Below are positions 43,339 to 52,790 of a DNA stretch of 63,241 nt, in pieces (positions within the stretch are counted from its first letter, which is position 1; each line of letters starts with the position of its first letter). The stretch is from Candidatus Gastranaerophilales bacterium. Its GTDB lineage: Bacteria; Cyanobacteriota; Vampirovibrionia; Gastranaerophilales; Gastranaerophilaceae. A program made the position numbers and the translations under genes. The notes beneath the pieces are model-generated. The model was given only the letters and a program-made list of their open reading frames with translations, was not told the origin of the DNA and made no database searches. Location: positions 1 through 63,241 of the forward strand of contig CALURU010000014.1 of NCBI GenBank assembly GCA_944323255.1, in the 5' to 3' direction.

Positions 43339-44691
43339 TTGTTTGAACGTTTTACGGAAAAAGCTGTAAATGTAGTATGCGAGGCTCAAAATCTGGCAAA
43401 AGATATGGGCTGTGAAGAAGTTATGCCGGAGCATTTGCTTCTTGGCTTGGTGAAGGATGCAAAAGGGGTCTCTCTAAAACTTTTCAGAATGTATAATGTA
43501 TCATTTGACGCTGTTTTGGAAGAAGTTAATAAATATGTAAAGAAAACAGCTAAAAAAATAGAGAATATACCTTTTAGTCATTCTTTCAAAGATATTTTGA
43601 AACACACACTGGATCTTGCTGCTAAATCCGGAAATACAAACATTCTGTTTGAGCATATATTTCTTACAGTGATTACAGAAAAGAATCCTAATATTCAAGA
43701 AATTTTGCATAAATTCGGGTTTGATATATATAATTCCCGTGATATATTAACAAAGCTTGTACAGAAAAAGATTAAACGGCTCGAGCATCCTGAAGCTGAA
43801 GAAGATGATGAAAAAAGTAACTCTTTTGAGGCTGTTTATGAAGGGGAGGCTTTGTCAAATGTATTTGACAGGGCTGTCTCAAAGCTTTCAGCGGCCGGGT
43901 ATGAAATCCTTGGAACGGAACAAATTATGGCTTCAATTTTGGAATCTGGGGATACAGAGCTTGTTAATACAATACATAAATATGGACTTGATTCGGAAAT
44001 TTTTGAAAAGAAATTGGCAGAGCAAAAATCACGTTCCTCCGAGTATGCAGATAAAAAAATTATATTTACACCAAATGCTTTTCTGGTAATGAATTCTGCA
44101 TTGCAGATTGCAAAAGAACTTGGATCATCTGTAATAATGCCGGAACATATTGTAATGAGTATACTAAAAGTAAAGCGTGGACTTGCTTATGATATTATAA
44201 AATCTTTGGGTATTAATGATGAAAAGATGTCTGAAGACATTTTAAGACCTATAGAAAAACAAATGCCGGAGACGCTTACTATTATGAAACTTGCAAAAGA
44301 AGAGGCAAGGAGAATAGGTCGTAATGTTGTAGGAACTGAAATGTTTCTTTTGGGAATTATTGCAGAGGGTACAAGTATAGCCTTTGAAGTCCTTAATGAT
44401 TTGGAAATAACAATGAAAGATGCAAGAATTGTTGTTGAAAATCTTGTCGGATATGGAAATGAGTACTTTGATAAAGAAATTACATTTACTAAGCGGGCAA
44501 AAAAGGTTCTTGAAAAAGCCTGGCTATCAGCAAAAAAATCTAACAAGCAAAAAATAGAAGCGGTTGATTTATTGCTGGCAATAATAGATGAGCCGGAATC
44601 TCTTGCAATGAAAGCATTAAATCAGCTTGGGGTTGATGCTGTAGAAATCAGGCATGGAATACAGAGCCGGAGTAAGAATATAATATATTAG
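43339..44691 (+). CDS. Clp_N repeat protein without an AAA+ ATPase domain
   Basis: 450 residues beginning FERFTEKAVNVVCEAQNLA, a ClpC-like N-domain start. About three double Clp_N units: 1-145 (EEVMPEHLLLGLV), about 170-320 (GTEQIMASILESGD, SSVIMPEHIVMSIL) and about 310-450 (GTEMFLLGIIAEG, EAVDLLLAIIDEPES). No Walker motifs. Chloroplast ClpT proteins are a precedent for N-domain-only Clp subunits. TTG start with AAGGTG about 8 bases upstream. Follows DUF1292 by 2 bp. Confidence 0.85.
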   Translation: MFERFTEKAVNVVCEAQNLAKDMGCEEVMPEHLLLGLVKDAKGVSLKLFRMYNVSFDAVLEEVNKYVKKTAKKIENIPFSHSFKDILKHTLDLAAKSGNTNILFEHIFLTVITEKNPNIQEILHKFGFDIYNSRDILTKLVQKKIKRLEHPEAEEDDEKSNSFEAVYEGEALSNVFDRAVSKLSAAGYEILGTEQIMASILESGDTELVNTIHKYGLDSEIFEKKLAEQKSRSSEYADKKIIFTPNAFLVMNSALQIAKELGSSVIMPEHIVMSILKVKRGLAYDIIKSLGINDEKMSEDILRPIEKQMPETLTIMKLAKEEARRIGRNVVGTEMFLLGIIAEGTSIAFEVLNDLEITMKDARIVVENLVGYGNEYFDKEITFTKRAKKVLEKAWLSAKKSNKQKIEAVDLLLAIIDEPESLAMKALNQLGVDAVEIRHGIQSRSKNIIY

Positions 44692-44700
44692 AGAAATAAA

Positions 44701-46062
44701 ATGCAGAGGATTGTCTCAAGTGTTATTGATTTTTTAAAAAAATATAATTTGCAGGATAAAACAATTATAGTTGGTTTTTCCGGCGGGTATGACTCAATGT
44801 GCCTTCTTGATGTTCTGGCACAAATAAAGAATATGCCTGACTTCTATGATATGTGTGTAATTGCTGCGCATTTTAATCATAATTGGCGAGGAGAAGAGTC
44901 ACTGAAGGAGCAGGAAGTTTGTAGAATTTTTGCCAGTGCAAAGGGCTTTGAGTTTTATACAAAGACTGCAAGATCTAATATTAAAAAAACTGAAAATGAT
45001 GCCAGAATAGCACGATATGAATTTTTTGAAGAAGCTTTTGAAGAATATGATGCAGATGCTGTTTTTACAGCGCATAATTACGATGATAATGCAGAAACAG
45101 TGTTGTATAGGGTTATAAAAGGTACAGGTGTTCTGGGTCTTAAAGGTATTGCAGAAAAACGTGAAATTTTTTACAGACCGCTTCTGTCAATAAGGCGGGC
45201 TGAGATTCTGGATTATTGTAATGAAATGAATCTTGCACCAAACAATGACTCTTCAAATTCTGATATAACATATAAAAGAAATTATTTACGTTTGAATGTT
45301 ATACCTGCTATGGAAAAAATTAATCCAAATGTAAAGGATGCGATTAATACTTTGTCAGAAATAGCAAAGAGTGATAACGAGATTATTGAGGAATATTTGA
45401 AACCTTTAAGAGAAAAAGTTTTTAAAGAAGGTGGAATGATTAATCCTGATTTTTATAAGACTTTGGCTAAACCTGTAAAGATGCGTTTTCTGCATGAATT
45501 TATACAGAATTTGGATTTAGATTATGATTATAAGAAAATCACGGAGATTTATGATTTTATAGAGTCAAATATAAACTTGAGGAATGGAAGTACGAAGTCA
45601 CTGGCAACTGCTCGCTGGTTGTATGCAGATGAAAAGACGATAGAAGTTATTCCTCCGAGAAGGGAAATTCAGGAAGAAATCAAAAAAATGCTAGAAGTAG
45701 AGGTCGATGGTGAAGGTGAATATGCTTTCGGAAGTAACGTTTTTGTTTTGCGTAAGTATGCGGATAAGGAATTGTTTATATTTCCGGAATCTACTTCAAA
45801 GTTTGCATATGCGGATTTTTCAGGTGTTAAATTCCCGTTAACTCTAAGAACTCGAAGAGACGGAGATGTAATAAGTCCTTTTGGGATGACAGGAACAATG
45901 AAGCTGAAGAAATATTTGAATTCTAAGGGAGTACCAAGACATTCGAGAGATAATTTGATGCTTTTGTGTACGGAAAATGAGGTTTTGTGGGTAGTTGGAG
46001 TTGGGCTAAGTAGTAAAATATCGGTCAAGGACAAGCCGACTCATGTGATAGAATGTATGTAA
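44701..46062 (+). CDS. tilS: tRNA(Ile)-lysidine synthetase
   Basis: Modifies C34 of the CAU-anticodon tRNA-Ile to lysidine. 453 residues. The PP-loop SGGYDS is at 27-32. HFNHNWRGEES and FTAHNYDDNAETVL are the following signatures. The C-terminal substrate-binding domain includes RRDGDVISPFGMTG and LKKYLNSKGVPRHSRDN. tilS-hpt is a common bacterial gene order. Confidence 0.95.
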   Translation: MQRIVSSVIDFLKKYNLQDKTIIVGFSGGYDSMCLLDVLAQIKNMPDFYDMCVIAAHFNHNWRGEESLKEQEVCRIFASAKGFEFYTKTARSNIKKTENDARIARYEFFEEAFEEYDADAVFTAHNYDDNAETVLYRVIKGTGVLGLKGIAEKREIFYRPLLSIRRAEILDYCNEMNLAPNNDSSNSDITYKRNYLRLNVIPAMEKINPNVKDAINTLSEIAKSDNEIIEEYLKPLREKVFKEGGMINPDFYKTLAKPVKMRFLHEFIQNLDLDYDYKKITEIYDFIESNINLRNGSTKSLATARWLYADEKTIEVIPPRREIQEEIKKMLEVEVDGEGEYAFGSNVFVLRKYADKELFIFPESTSKFAYADFSGVKFPLTLRTRRDGDVISPFGMTGTMKLKKYLNSKGVPRHSRDNLMLLCTENEVLWVVGVGLSSKISVKDKPTHVIECM

Positions 46063-46081
46063 ACTTCAGTGGAGTATGACA

Positions 46082-46612
46082 ATGATAACAGAAAGTGATT
46101 TAAAAATACTTTTTCCCAGAGAAGAAATACAGAAGGCAATAGAAAATTTGGGTGATAGAATTAATAAAGATTATGGAAGCGACGAACTTTATCTCATTTG
46201 TGTCTTAAAAGGTGCTGTGATGTTTATGACGGATTTGTCAAAACATTTGAAAATGCCTGTTGATATGGAATTTATAAGACTTTCAAGTTATGGCTCCGGT
46301 TTTACTTCATCAGGCAAGGTAAATGCTGTTGATATATCTTTACCTGATTTAAACGGAAAAAATGTTCTGATAGTGGAAGATATAATTGATACCGGGCATA
46401 CGGCAAGATTTTTGATGGATTTTTTGAACCACAATTTTAAGACTAAATCTCTAAAATTTTGTTCTTTATTGGATAAAAAGATTAAAAGAGAAGTCGATAT
46501 TGATCCGGATTATTATGGTCTTGAAGTTGATGACAAGTTCCTTGTAGGATATGGACTTGATTATGACGGGTTTTACAGAAATTTGCCTTATATCGGATAT
46601 GTGGAAATATAG
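46082..46612 (+). CDS. hpt: Hypoxanthine phosphoribosyltransferase
   Basis: Purine salvage: hypoxanthine/guanine plus PRPP to IMP/GMP. 176 residues. The PRPP loop is VLIVEDIIDTGHTA; LKGAVMFMTDL and FLVGYGLDYDGFYRNLPYIG are the other family blocks. The ATG at 46082 has GGAG 7 bases upstream; the in-frame ATG at 46076 would be too close to that site. 19 bp after tilS. Confidence 0.95.
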   Translation: MITESDLKILFPREEIQKAIENLGDRINKDYGSDELYLICVLKGAVMFMTDLSKHLKMPVDMEFIRLSSYGSGFTSSGKVNAVDISLPDLNGKNVLIVEDIIDTGHTARFLMDFLNHNFKTKSLKFCSLLDKKIKREVDIDPDYYGLEVDDKFLVGYGLDYDGFYRNLPYIGYVEI

Positions 46613-46657
46613 TAAGTAGCTATTGTTATGCAACGCTTGTATATAACCAAATAAGAA

Positions 46658-46797
46658 AGTTAATGTCGGCTTAGTAAAGCCGACCTACAATTTATAATGG
46701 TATAAATAGTTTTATTTATTAGTTTTTATATAAAAGCAAATAAAAAACTAATTACATTTGAGCAATGTAGGTCGGCTTTACTAAGCCGACATTAACT
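46658..46797. repeat. REP-like inverted repeat pair, 32-bp perfect arms
   Basis: 46658-46689 and 46766-46797 are exact reverse complements, separated by 76 AT-rich bases. Each arm is itself a hairpin: GTCGGCTT, loop AGTA, AAGCCGAC. A third, half copy lies at 63143-63166, cut at the loop by an IS element. This is a BIME/REP-like or MITE-like unit. Confidence 0.9.
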
Positions 46798-46981
46798 ACT
46801 TAAACCAACTTTATATACATAAAGTCTGAGTGTTTAAAAAAAATGACCTTTTGTTAAGAAATATTAATCTTAAATCGGTACATATTTCATTTTCGGCAGG
46901 TAGGGTATGCTCACCAGTGCATCTATTAAATTCTTATCAATTAGCTTTAATGATCTTATAGAGAGTTTAAATAAATTTTAA

Positions 46982-47013
46982 TTGTAAATTTCTGTTACAA
47001 AAAAGCAATTTTT
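46982..47013 (+). promoter_or_regulatory. TTGTAAA-N16-GCAATTT promoter-like element
   Basis: TTGTAAA at 46982 and GCAATTTTT at 47005, 23 bases start to start, as upstream of the genes at 12715 and 57111. GCAA lies 64 bases from the ATG. TATACT follows at 47023-47028 as a possible ordinary -10 box. Confidence 0.45.
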
Positions 47014-47068
47014 AAAAACAGATATACTTTATATAACTAAGGGATTTAAAATTTTAGAGGAGCATAAT

Positions 47069-49054
47069 ATGAGAAACTTAAAGAAAAAAATTTCAGCACT
47101 GGTTTTATCAACAGTATTTGCATCAATGCAGTTAGGTTCTCTTGCTGCAGGTCTGAGTGATGCTTCAATTAATAAAATTGAAGGCGGTTATGTAGGTAAA
47201 ATTGAGGGTAATAATTCATTAGATTTAAACTTTGACGGTAATGCTCACGTTAACTGGGATCATTTAAATGTAAATAAAGGTGAGTCTTTAAACTTTAATG
47301 CTGTAAACGGAGCTAATGGTTTAACAATTTTGAATACAGTTAACAGCGGAATGACAACAGTAGCAGGTCAGATTAGCGCAAATCCAGGTATTGCAAAATT
47401 AATTATTTCAAACCCTAACGGCGTTTTATTCAATGGTGCAACATTTGATGCAGCAGGTGATGTAATGTTAACAACCCAGCCAATGACAGCAACTTTTGTA
47501 AATGGGGCGATGAATGTTTCAACTGTTCCGACAGCAAGTACTGTAGGTGTTGTAACTATTCAGGATTCAAATTTCAGTGTCGGCGGTGAATTTAATATCT
47601 TAGCTCCTTCAATTGATGTTGTATCTTCAACAATTAAAGCTAATACAGGTTTAAAATTAATTACTCAAAACGGTCAGGATTACCTTTCAGCAGGCAATCT
47701 TGATTCTACAAAAGGTGTTAGATTAGAAGCTGTAAATATAGACGGTGATGTTTATATTATTGCAGACAAGGGTATTGTAAAAACAGTTGGCGGCGGTGAA
47801 ATCAATGGTAATTTGAATATTAAATCAGATGACTCAGTAGCATTAAACTATGTAGCAAACGGCAAAGCTCTTCACGTAACAGGTGATGTTGATGTTGAAG
47901 GCAACGGCGTTTTAATGTATGCAAGAAATACTAAAGTTGATGGCAATTTGAATATGACAAACGGCGGTGGTTTCTTAGAAGTAGGCAATGTTCAGGTTGG
48001 TAAAGACATGAATTTAAAAACAATTGCCAAATCTGAAAATCCTCAAGGATATAAGCACTTTGTACACGTTGTTGGTGATAACAAAGTTGGCGGAAACGCA
48101 ACAATTGAATCTGAACACAATATTCATATCGGTAACTACAATTTTGAAGACAAACAGTTGTTAGACGGTAGTCTGGAAGTGGGTGGAAAATTAACAGCGC
48201 ATGCTGTAAACGGTCACGTTATGACAACAGTTGATGTAAAAGCTGATAAAATTTCTTTAAAATCAGATAACTTAAATGTTCTAACAGATGGAAAAGCTGT
48301 ATTGGATGCAAATGAATACGAATTTTCATCTAATGGTTACCTTGGCGGCTTGAAAGCCAGTGGTGATACAACAGTAGACGAAAAAGTTATAGCAATAATG
48401 GAGGGATATGTACCTATTGAAGATAGCGTGGGAACTCCTGGTAACATAAATATTACCGGCGGAACAATCACAAAGATTGAAACCCCGTCAACTGCAACAA
48501 CTCAAATAGCTTCATCAGGAGATGTTAAATTAACAGGTGCAGATGCCGGTAAAGTAAATATAACAGCTCCGGGTAAATATATCGAAATTACAGGTGATGT
48601 AACAGCTGATACAATTAATATCGGCAGAGAAACAGATAAAGTTAAAGTTGACTTCCCAGGAAGAGATTACAAATTAAAATTCACAAATATTAAAGATAAC
48701 GAAGAAGTAACAATCAACGGTAATGAAGAAATCACATACGAAATAACAGATGGCGAAGGCGGCAACAATGACGGTACACAAATCAAGGGTGAAAATACAT
48801 ACCTTGTAGGTCCTGATAAAGAACCTGAACCGGAACCAACTCCGGATCCACAACCGGAACCAACTCCGGTACCTGACGGAAATGAAAACGTAAAAGTTTT
48901 GAGAAGCTTCGAAAATCAATCAGTAAATATGAATCAAGTATACACACCGGTAGCATACGCAGCAGATTTGGAAGATGATCAAAATGATACAGGAGTCAGA
49001 AAGAATGTTGACGGTTCAGTAACAGTCGTAAGAGCATTCCCGATGGATAAATAA
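47069..49054 (+). CDS. Two-partner-secretion exoprotein (filamentous haemagglutinin-like)
   Basis: 661 residues. Signal peptide about 1-27 (ending SLAA). The TPS domain spans about 35-180 and contains DHLNVNKGESLNFNAVNG and LIISNPNGVLFNGATFDAAG, the hallmark of FHA-type exported proteins. A right-handed beta-helix with repeated Gly/Asn turns follows to about 560. Near 585-610 is a Pro/Glu linker (EPEPEPTPDPQPEPTPVP), then a short tail. A surface or released adhesin is likely. No TpsB outer-membrane partner gene is in the window. AGAGGAG precedes the ATG. Confidence 0.9.
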   Translation: MRNLKKKISALVLSTVFASMQLGSLAAGLSDASINKIEGGYVGKIEGNNSLDLNFDGNAHVNWDHLNVNKGESLNFNAVNGANGLTILNTVNSGMTTVAGQISANPGIAKLIISNPNGVLFNGATFDAAGDVMLTTQPMTATFVNGAMNVSTVPTASTVGVVTIQDSNFSVGGEFNILAPSIDVVSSTIKANTGLKLITQNGQDYLSAGNLDSTKGVRLEAVNIDGDVYIIADKGIVKTVGGGEINGNLNIKSDDSVALNYVANGKALHVTGDVDVEGNGVLMYARNTKVDGNLNMTNGGGFLEVGNVQVGKDMNLKTIAKSENPQGYKHFVHVVGDNKVGGNATIESEHNIHIGNYNFEDKQLLDGSLEVGGKLTAHAVNGHVMTTVDVKADKISLKSDNLNVLTDGKAVLDANEYEFSSNGYLGGLKASGDTTVDEKVIAIMEGYVPIEDSVGTPGNINITGGTITKIETPSTATTQIASSGDVKLTGADAGKVNITAPGKYIEITGDVTADTINIGRETDKVKVDFPGRDYKLKFTNIKDNEEVTINGNEEITYEITDGEGGNNDGTQIKGENTYLVGPDKEPEPEPTPDPQPEPTPVPDGNENVKVLRSFENQSVNMNQVYTPVAYAADLEDDQNDTGVRKNVDGSVTVVRAFPMDK

Positions 49055-49071
49055 TAAGATGTAAGATGAAC

Positions 49072-49101
49072 AAAAGGCGGATTTTTTAAAATCCGCCTTT
49101 T
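49072..49101 (+). terminator. Rho-independent terminator
   Basis: AAAAGGCGGATTTT (49072-49085) pairs with AAAATCCGCCTTTT (49088-49101), with TTT following. Ends the TPS exoprotein transcript. Confidence 0.9.
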
Positions 49102-49162
49102 TATATTGTAATCTTGTATTAATTTCTAGTATAATAAATTCATAACGAAAGGGCTTGGTAAT

Positions 49163-50323
49163 ATGATAATAATAGAAAAACCTTATGCATCAGAATTTTT
49201 AATTGATACAGTTGTTCAAAATGATTGGTGGGTTTTAGAAAATGATGCAATAAAAGAAGCTGATATAGAAGAAGGTGCTTTTGAGATGGTTCCTTCAGAA
49301 TTGGCAAAAAAATATTATTTAACACAGGAATATCCGTTAATATATTCCAATTCGGAAAATGCAATTACCTGGGTCCTTCAAAATCTGCCGGAATCTAACT
49401 TGAGTCAGTATATAAAATTCTGTAAAGATAAGGTTGTTTTTAGAGAATCGCTTAGTGAAATGTACCCGGATTTTTATTTTAAGTCGGTAAATTTGGATGA
49501 ATTAAAAACAATGATTACTGATGATATAAAATTCCCTGTTGTGTTGAAACCGGCTGTTGGTTTTTTGAGTTTTGGGGTACATACGATTAATGATGCTAAG
49601 GAATGGAAAGGTACAGTGGATAAGGTGGAGAAAGAGATGAAGCTGGCTTCTTCATTGTATCCAAATCATGTTGTAGATTCTGCCAAGTTTATAATTGAAG
49701 AAATGATTGAAGGTGAAGAATATGCTGTTGATGCATATTACGATAGAAATGGTGAACCGGTTATTTTAAATATATTTCAGCATCCTTTTTACAATTCTTC
49801 TGATGTCAGTGACCGTATATACTTAATGTCAACAGGTATTATGATTAAGTACATGGCAAAAATAGGCTTATTGTTAAGAGAAATCGGGCAGTTGAAGAAT
49901 ATAAAAAACTTTCCTATGCATATAGAATTAAGAATAACAAAAGATGAAAAAATTATACCCATAGAAATTAATCCAATGCGTTTTGCCGGCTGGTGTACAA
50001 CAGATGTAGCAAAATACGCCTGGGGTATAAATGTTTATGAATGTTTCTTTAATCAAACAAGACCAGATTGGAATACTATTCTTGCAAAAGCCGGCAAAGG
50101 TGTTTTCTATTTTTCAATGGCAGAAGTTCCTGCCGATACAGATAGAACAAAGATTAGAGGTTTTGAGTACGAAAGATATCTTGCAAATTTCTCAAATGTT
50201 CTTGAGGTTAGAAGGATAAATCCAAAAGAAAATCCGCTTTTTGCAATAATATTCGGTTCTACTACAAGCAAAGATGAGGTCGTGAAAATTTTGTCTTTAC
50301 ATACGAAAGATTATATTGTGTAA
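49163..50323 (+). CDS. ATP-grasp domain protein
   Basis: 386 residues. ATP-grasp signatures are FPVVLKPAVGFLSFGVH (nucleotide-binding lysine and loop), FIIEEMIEGEEYAVDAYYD and IPIEINPMRFAG (metal-binding Glu/Asn). Such enzymes ligate a carboxylate to an amine or thiol. The substrate is unknown and no RiPP or peptidoglycan gene adjoins it. TATAAT lies about 30 bases upstream of the ATG. lptC follows after 48 bp with its own promoter. Confidence 0.85.
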   Translation: MIIIEKPYASEFLIDTVVQNDWWVLENDAIKEADIEEGAFEMVPSELAKKYYLTQEYPLIYSNSENAITWVLQNLPESNLSQYIKFCKDKVVFRESLSEMYPDFYFKSVNLDELKTMITDDIKFPVVLKPAVGFLSFGVHTINDAKEWKGTVDKVEKEMKLASSLYPNHVVDSAKFIIEEMIEGEEYAVDAYYDRNGEPVILNIFQHPFYNSSDVSDRIYLMSTGIMIKYMAKIGLLLREIGQLKNIKNFPMHIELRITKDEKIIPIEINPMRFAGWCTTDVAKYAWGINVYECFFNQTRPDWNTILAKAGKGVFYFSMAEVPADTDRTKIRGFEYERYLANFSNVLEVRRINPKENPLFAIIFGSTTSKDEVVKILSLHTKDYIV

Positions 50324-50336
50324 ATATTTAGTTTTG

Positions 50337-50365
50337 TTGAAGAAGCAAAATCACTATGGTAAAAT
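50337..50365 (+). promoter_or_regulatory. Sigma-70 promoter, leaderless start
   Basis: TTGAAG (50337-50342), exactly 17 bases, TAAAAT (50360-50365), then 6 bases to the lptC ATG at 50372. No Shine-Dalgarno. Confidence 0.6.
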
Positions 50366-50371
50366 GTATCT

Positions 50372-51028
50372 ATGAAATTTCTTAATAAAATATTTGAGAG
50401 AATTAAGAAAATAGATAAGAAAAAGCGGACTTATATTTTTGCTGTTCTTGCAGTAATTTTTGTTATGGGGTGGGCATTTATAAGTGCAGCTTTAATAACT
50501 GCAAATTATACAAGAGCGCAGCTAAAAGGAACGCCTGATGAGCAGAAAGTTGATGCTGAAGGGATAATTATTACTGAAACAAAAGATGGTAATAAATATT
50601 TCGAAATTTACGGAGAAACGGGGAATTATAGTAATGACCACAGTATTGCAACGCTGCATAATGTTATAGGTAATTTTTATAAAGATAATAAGGTATCAAT
50701 GAGTTTTCAATCTTCAAAGGGTACATATAACGAAAAAACGAAAGAGATAACTCTTTATGACAATACTTTTATTGTACTTGAGGATTCTACTTCTTTAACA
50801 ACAGATAAACTCATATGGGCAGGTTCAAATAAGGATACCCATGTAGAAGGGCATGTTGTTATCAAGAGAAATTCTGAGATGATAGCTACAGCGGAACGTG
50901 GTGTAATAAGTGCTGGATATGAAAAATTTAAGATTATGGGAAATACCACCACAAAGTTATATGATAAGGATGGCAAGAATTCTTCAGGTTCTGCGTTAGA
51001 GCTGAATAATAAGAAAGGGGCTAAATGA
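50372..51028 (+). CDS. lptC: LPS export protein LptC
   Basis: 218 residues. Basic N-terminus, one membrane helix at about 22-44 (IFAVLAVIFVMGWAFISAAL), then a periplasmic beta-jellyroll (EGIIITETKDGNKYFEIYGE, TTDKLIWAGSNKDTHVEGHV). LptC bridges the LptBFG transporter and LptA. It overlaps lptA by 4 bp (ATGA), and its length and order support the call. Implies lipopolysaccharide export. Confidence 0.88.
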   Translation: MKFLNKIFERIKKIDKKKRTYIFAVLAVIFVMGWAFISAALITANYTRAQLKGTPDEQKVDAEGIIITETKDGNKYFEIYGETGNYSNDHSIATLHNVIGNFYKDNKVSMSFQSSKGTYNEKTKEITLYDNTFIVLEDSTSLTTDKLIWAGSNKDTHVEGHVVIKRNSEMIATAERGVISAGYEKFKIMGNTTTKLYDKDGKNSSGSALELNNKKGAK

Positions 51029-51981
51029 AAAAGTTTTTGGTTTTATTATTGTTAATATTTTCAGGTTTGGCAGTTTTTTCCTCTGATTTGATTATTGATT
51101 CAAAAACCCAGACTTATTCGGACAAAGAAAAGAAGATTAAGCTTGATGGTGGAGTTAAGGTTAAACTTGATAATTTGACAGTTCAAAGTGATAGAGCGGA
51201 TGTTACTGTAAGACGTAATAATAAACTTGATACGGCAACTTTTTATGATAAACCTTATGCTTATGAAGTAAATGAAAATAAAAAACGTGAAGTAAAGGCT
51301 AACATACTTAAAGTTTCTTTGATAAATAAAATTGTAAGAGCGGAAGGAGAGGCTCAATCTATCATAACAGAAGGTAATACGCCGATTGTTGTAATAAACG
51401 CCGATGCTCAGGAGTATGATATTAAAAGCAGTGTTATGGTTTGTACCGGCGGAGTAACGATAAAGTACAAAGATATTGATACTTTTTCTGATAAGGCTGT
51501 AATTATAGCAGATGAAAAAGGTGGTTTGAGAAAAATTGATTTAATTGGTAATGCAAAAGTTAAGCAGGAAAATAACGAATCAGAGGGGCACCATTTTGTT
51601 TATAATCCTTTAACGGAGGAGATGAGTGTTTCCGGAAACACAAAGACTGTTGCATACTCTGATGATGGTAAAAAACTTACAATACATTCTGATTACCAGC
51701 AATATAGCAAGGTTCAGAATTCTTACATAGGAAGCGGACATGTAAAAATCTGGTATGATGATTATTATGCACAAGGACCAAAGGTTTCGGTATTTCCGAA
51801 TGAAGAAACAGGAAAACCAAATGAAGTGTACTTTGTAGGTCGTTCAAAAATCGTTCAGCAGGATAAGGACATCATTGCCGATAAGATAAAAATGACAATG
51901 GATCCTAAGGATTTTGTTGCAGAGGGTAATGTAAGAACAATTATTCATAATATTGATACGAAAGATGAAGAGGATTTATAA
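51025..51981 (+). CDS. lptA: LPS transport periplasmic protein LptA (OstA-like)
   Basis: 318 residues with signal peptide 1-19 (MKKFLVLLLLIFSGLAVFS). OstA-type beta repeats: DLIIDSKTQTYSDKEKKIKL, AQEYDIKSSVMVCTGGVTI, GNAKVKQENNESEGHHFVYN and DIIADKIKMTMDPKDFVAEG. About twice the length of E. coli LptA, with two OstA-like domains. Translationally coupled to lptC. Carries LPS across the periplasm. The LptB ATPase is not in the window. Confidence 0.88.
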   Translation: MKKFLVLLLLIFSGLAVFSSDLIIDSKTQTYSDKEKKIKLDGGVKVKLDNLTVQSDRADVTVRRNNKLDTATFYDKPYAYEVNENKKREVKANILKVSLINKIVRAEGEAQSIITEGNTPIVVINADAQEYDIKSSVMVCTGGVTIKYKDIDTFSDKAVIIADEKGGLRKIDLIGNAKVKQENNESEGHHFVYNPLTEEMSVSGNTKTVAYSDDGKKLTIHSDYQQYSKVQNSYIGSGHVKIWYDDYYAQGPKVSVFPNEETGKPNEVYFVGRSKIVQQDKDIIADKIKMTMDPKDFVAEGNVRTIIHNIDTKDEEDL

Positions 51982-52749
51982 ATGTCTGAAAAAATTGATA
52001 AGGCAATGAGTCTTTTTAGAGAACGCAAATATAAAGAGGCAATAGATGCATTTAGTTCAGTTTTGGAAACGGAACCTGATAATGCGGATGTTTATAACAA
52101 TATGGGAGTTGCATATTCTTGTCTGGGCAATTTTGAGCAGGCAGAGAATTTCTATACAAAAGCAATAGAATTAGATCCAGAATTGGCACAAGCTTATATT
52201 AATCTTTCGGATTTGTATTATAAAGCAGGCGATATTCCATCTGCTCTTGGGACTTTGCAGAGAGGAAGCTATGAGTTGCAGGATAATCTAGCAATAGCGC
52301 ATCTTCTTGCAAGAGTTTATATCGAAGATCAAAGATGGGAAGATGCTATTGTTGAGTTGGAAAGAGTGCTGGATGGCGAGCCTGAAAATTACGATGCGTA
52401 TTACGATTTGGGGCATGTATATTTTGAACTTGGAGATTATGAGAGCGCTATTTCAAACTTTGAAAACGTAATTGAATATAAAGAGAATAATGAACTATTG
52501 TATTATGCTCTTGCACAGGCTTACGAGGCTAATAATGAGATAGACAAGGCTATTTCAAATTACCTCAAAGCAATTGCAGTTAATGATAAATTTACTCTTG
52601 CTTATAAAAAAGTCGGTATTCTTTTCCTTGCAAGAGAAGATTATGAGGATGCAATTGAGTATTTTGAAGATTATATAAATTTTGATATTCCGCAAGAAGA
52701 AAAAGAAAGCGTTTCAAAATTAATAGATAGAATAAAGGCAAAAATTTAA
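51982..52749 (+). CDS. Tetratricopeptide-repeat protein
   Basis: 255 residues, regular TPRs throughout: AIDAFSSVLETEPDNADVYN, AENFYTKAIELDPELAQAYI, AIVELERVLDGEPENYDAYY and AISNFENVIEYK among about six repeats. No signal peptide. The ATG directly follows the lptA stop, so it belongs to the lptC-lptA operon. A scaffold role in envelope assembly is possible but inferred only from position. Confidence 0.85.
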   Translation: MSEKIDKAMSLFRERKYKEAIDAFSSVLETEPDNADVYNNMGVAYSCLGNFEQAENFYTKAIELDPELAQAYINLSDLYYKAGDIPSALGTLQRGSYELQDNLAIAHLLARVYIEDQRWEDAIVELERVLDGEPENYDAYYDLGHVYFELGDYESAISNFENVIEYKENNELLYYALAQAYEANNEIDKAISNYLKAIAVNDKFTLAYKKVGILFLAREDYEDAIEYFEDYINFDIPQEEKESVSKLIDRIKAKI

Positions 52750-52790
52750 TTTAAATGATAATATGAGTATTTTATGAGATTAAAAAACAA

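Larger units (their letters stand above)
46613..47068. other. Intergenic region before the TPS exoprotein
   Basis: 456 bp with no gene. It holds the composite inverted repeat at 46658-46797 and the promoter-like element at 46982-47013, with TATACT at 47023-47028. The stretch 46800-46980 is AT-rich; I see no RNA gene or riboswitch in it. Confidence 0.6.

Noticed and set aside
46800..46980. Riboswitch or small RNA upstream of the TPS exoprotein
   Set aside because: Only a weak ATGC/GCAT hairpin is visible near 46909; nothing matches a known aptamer.
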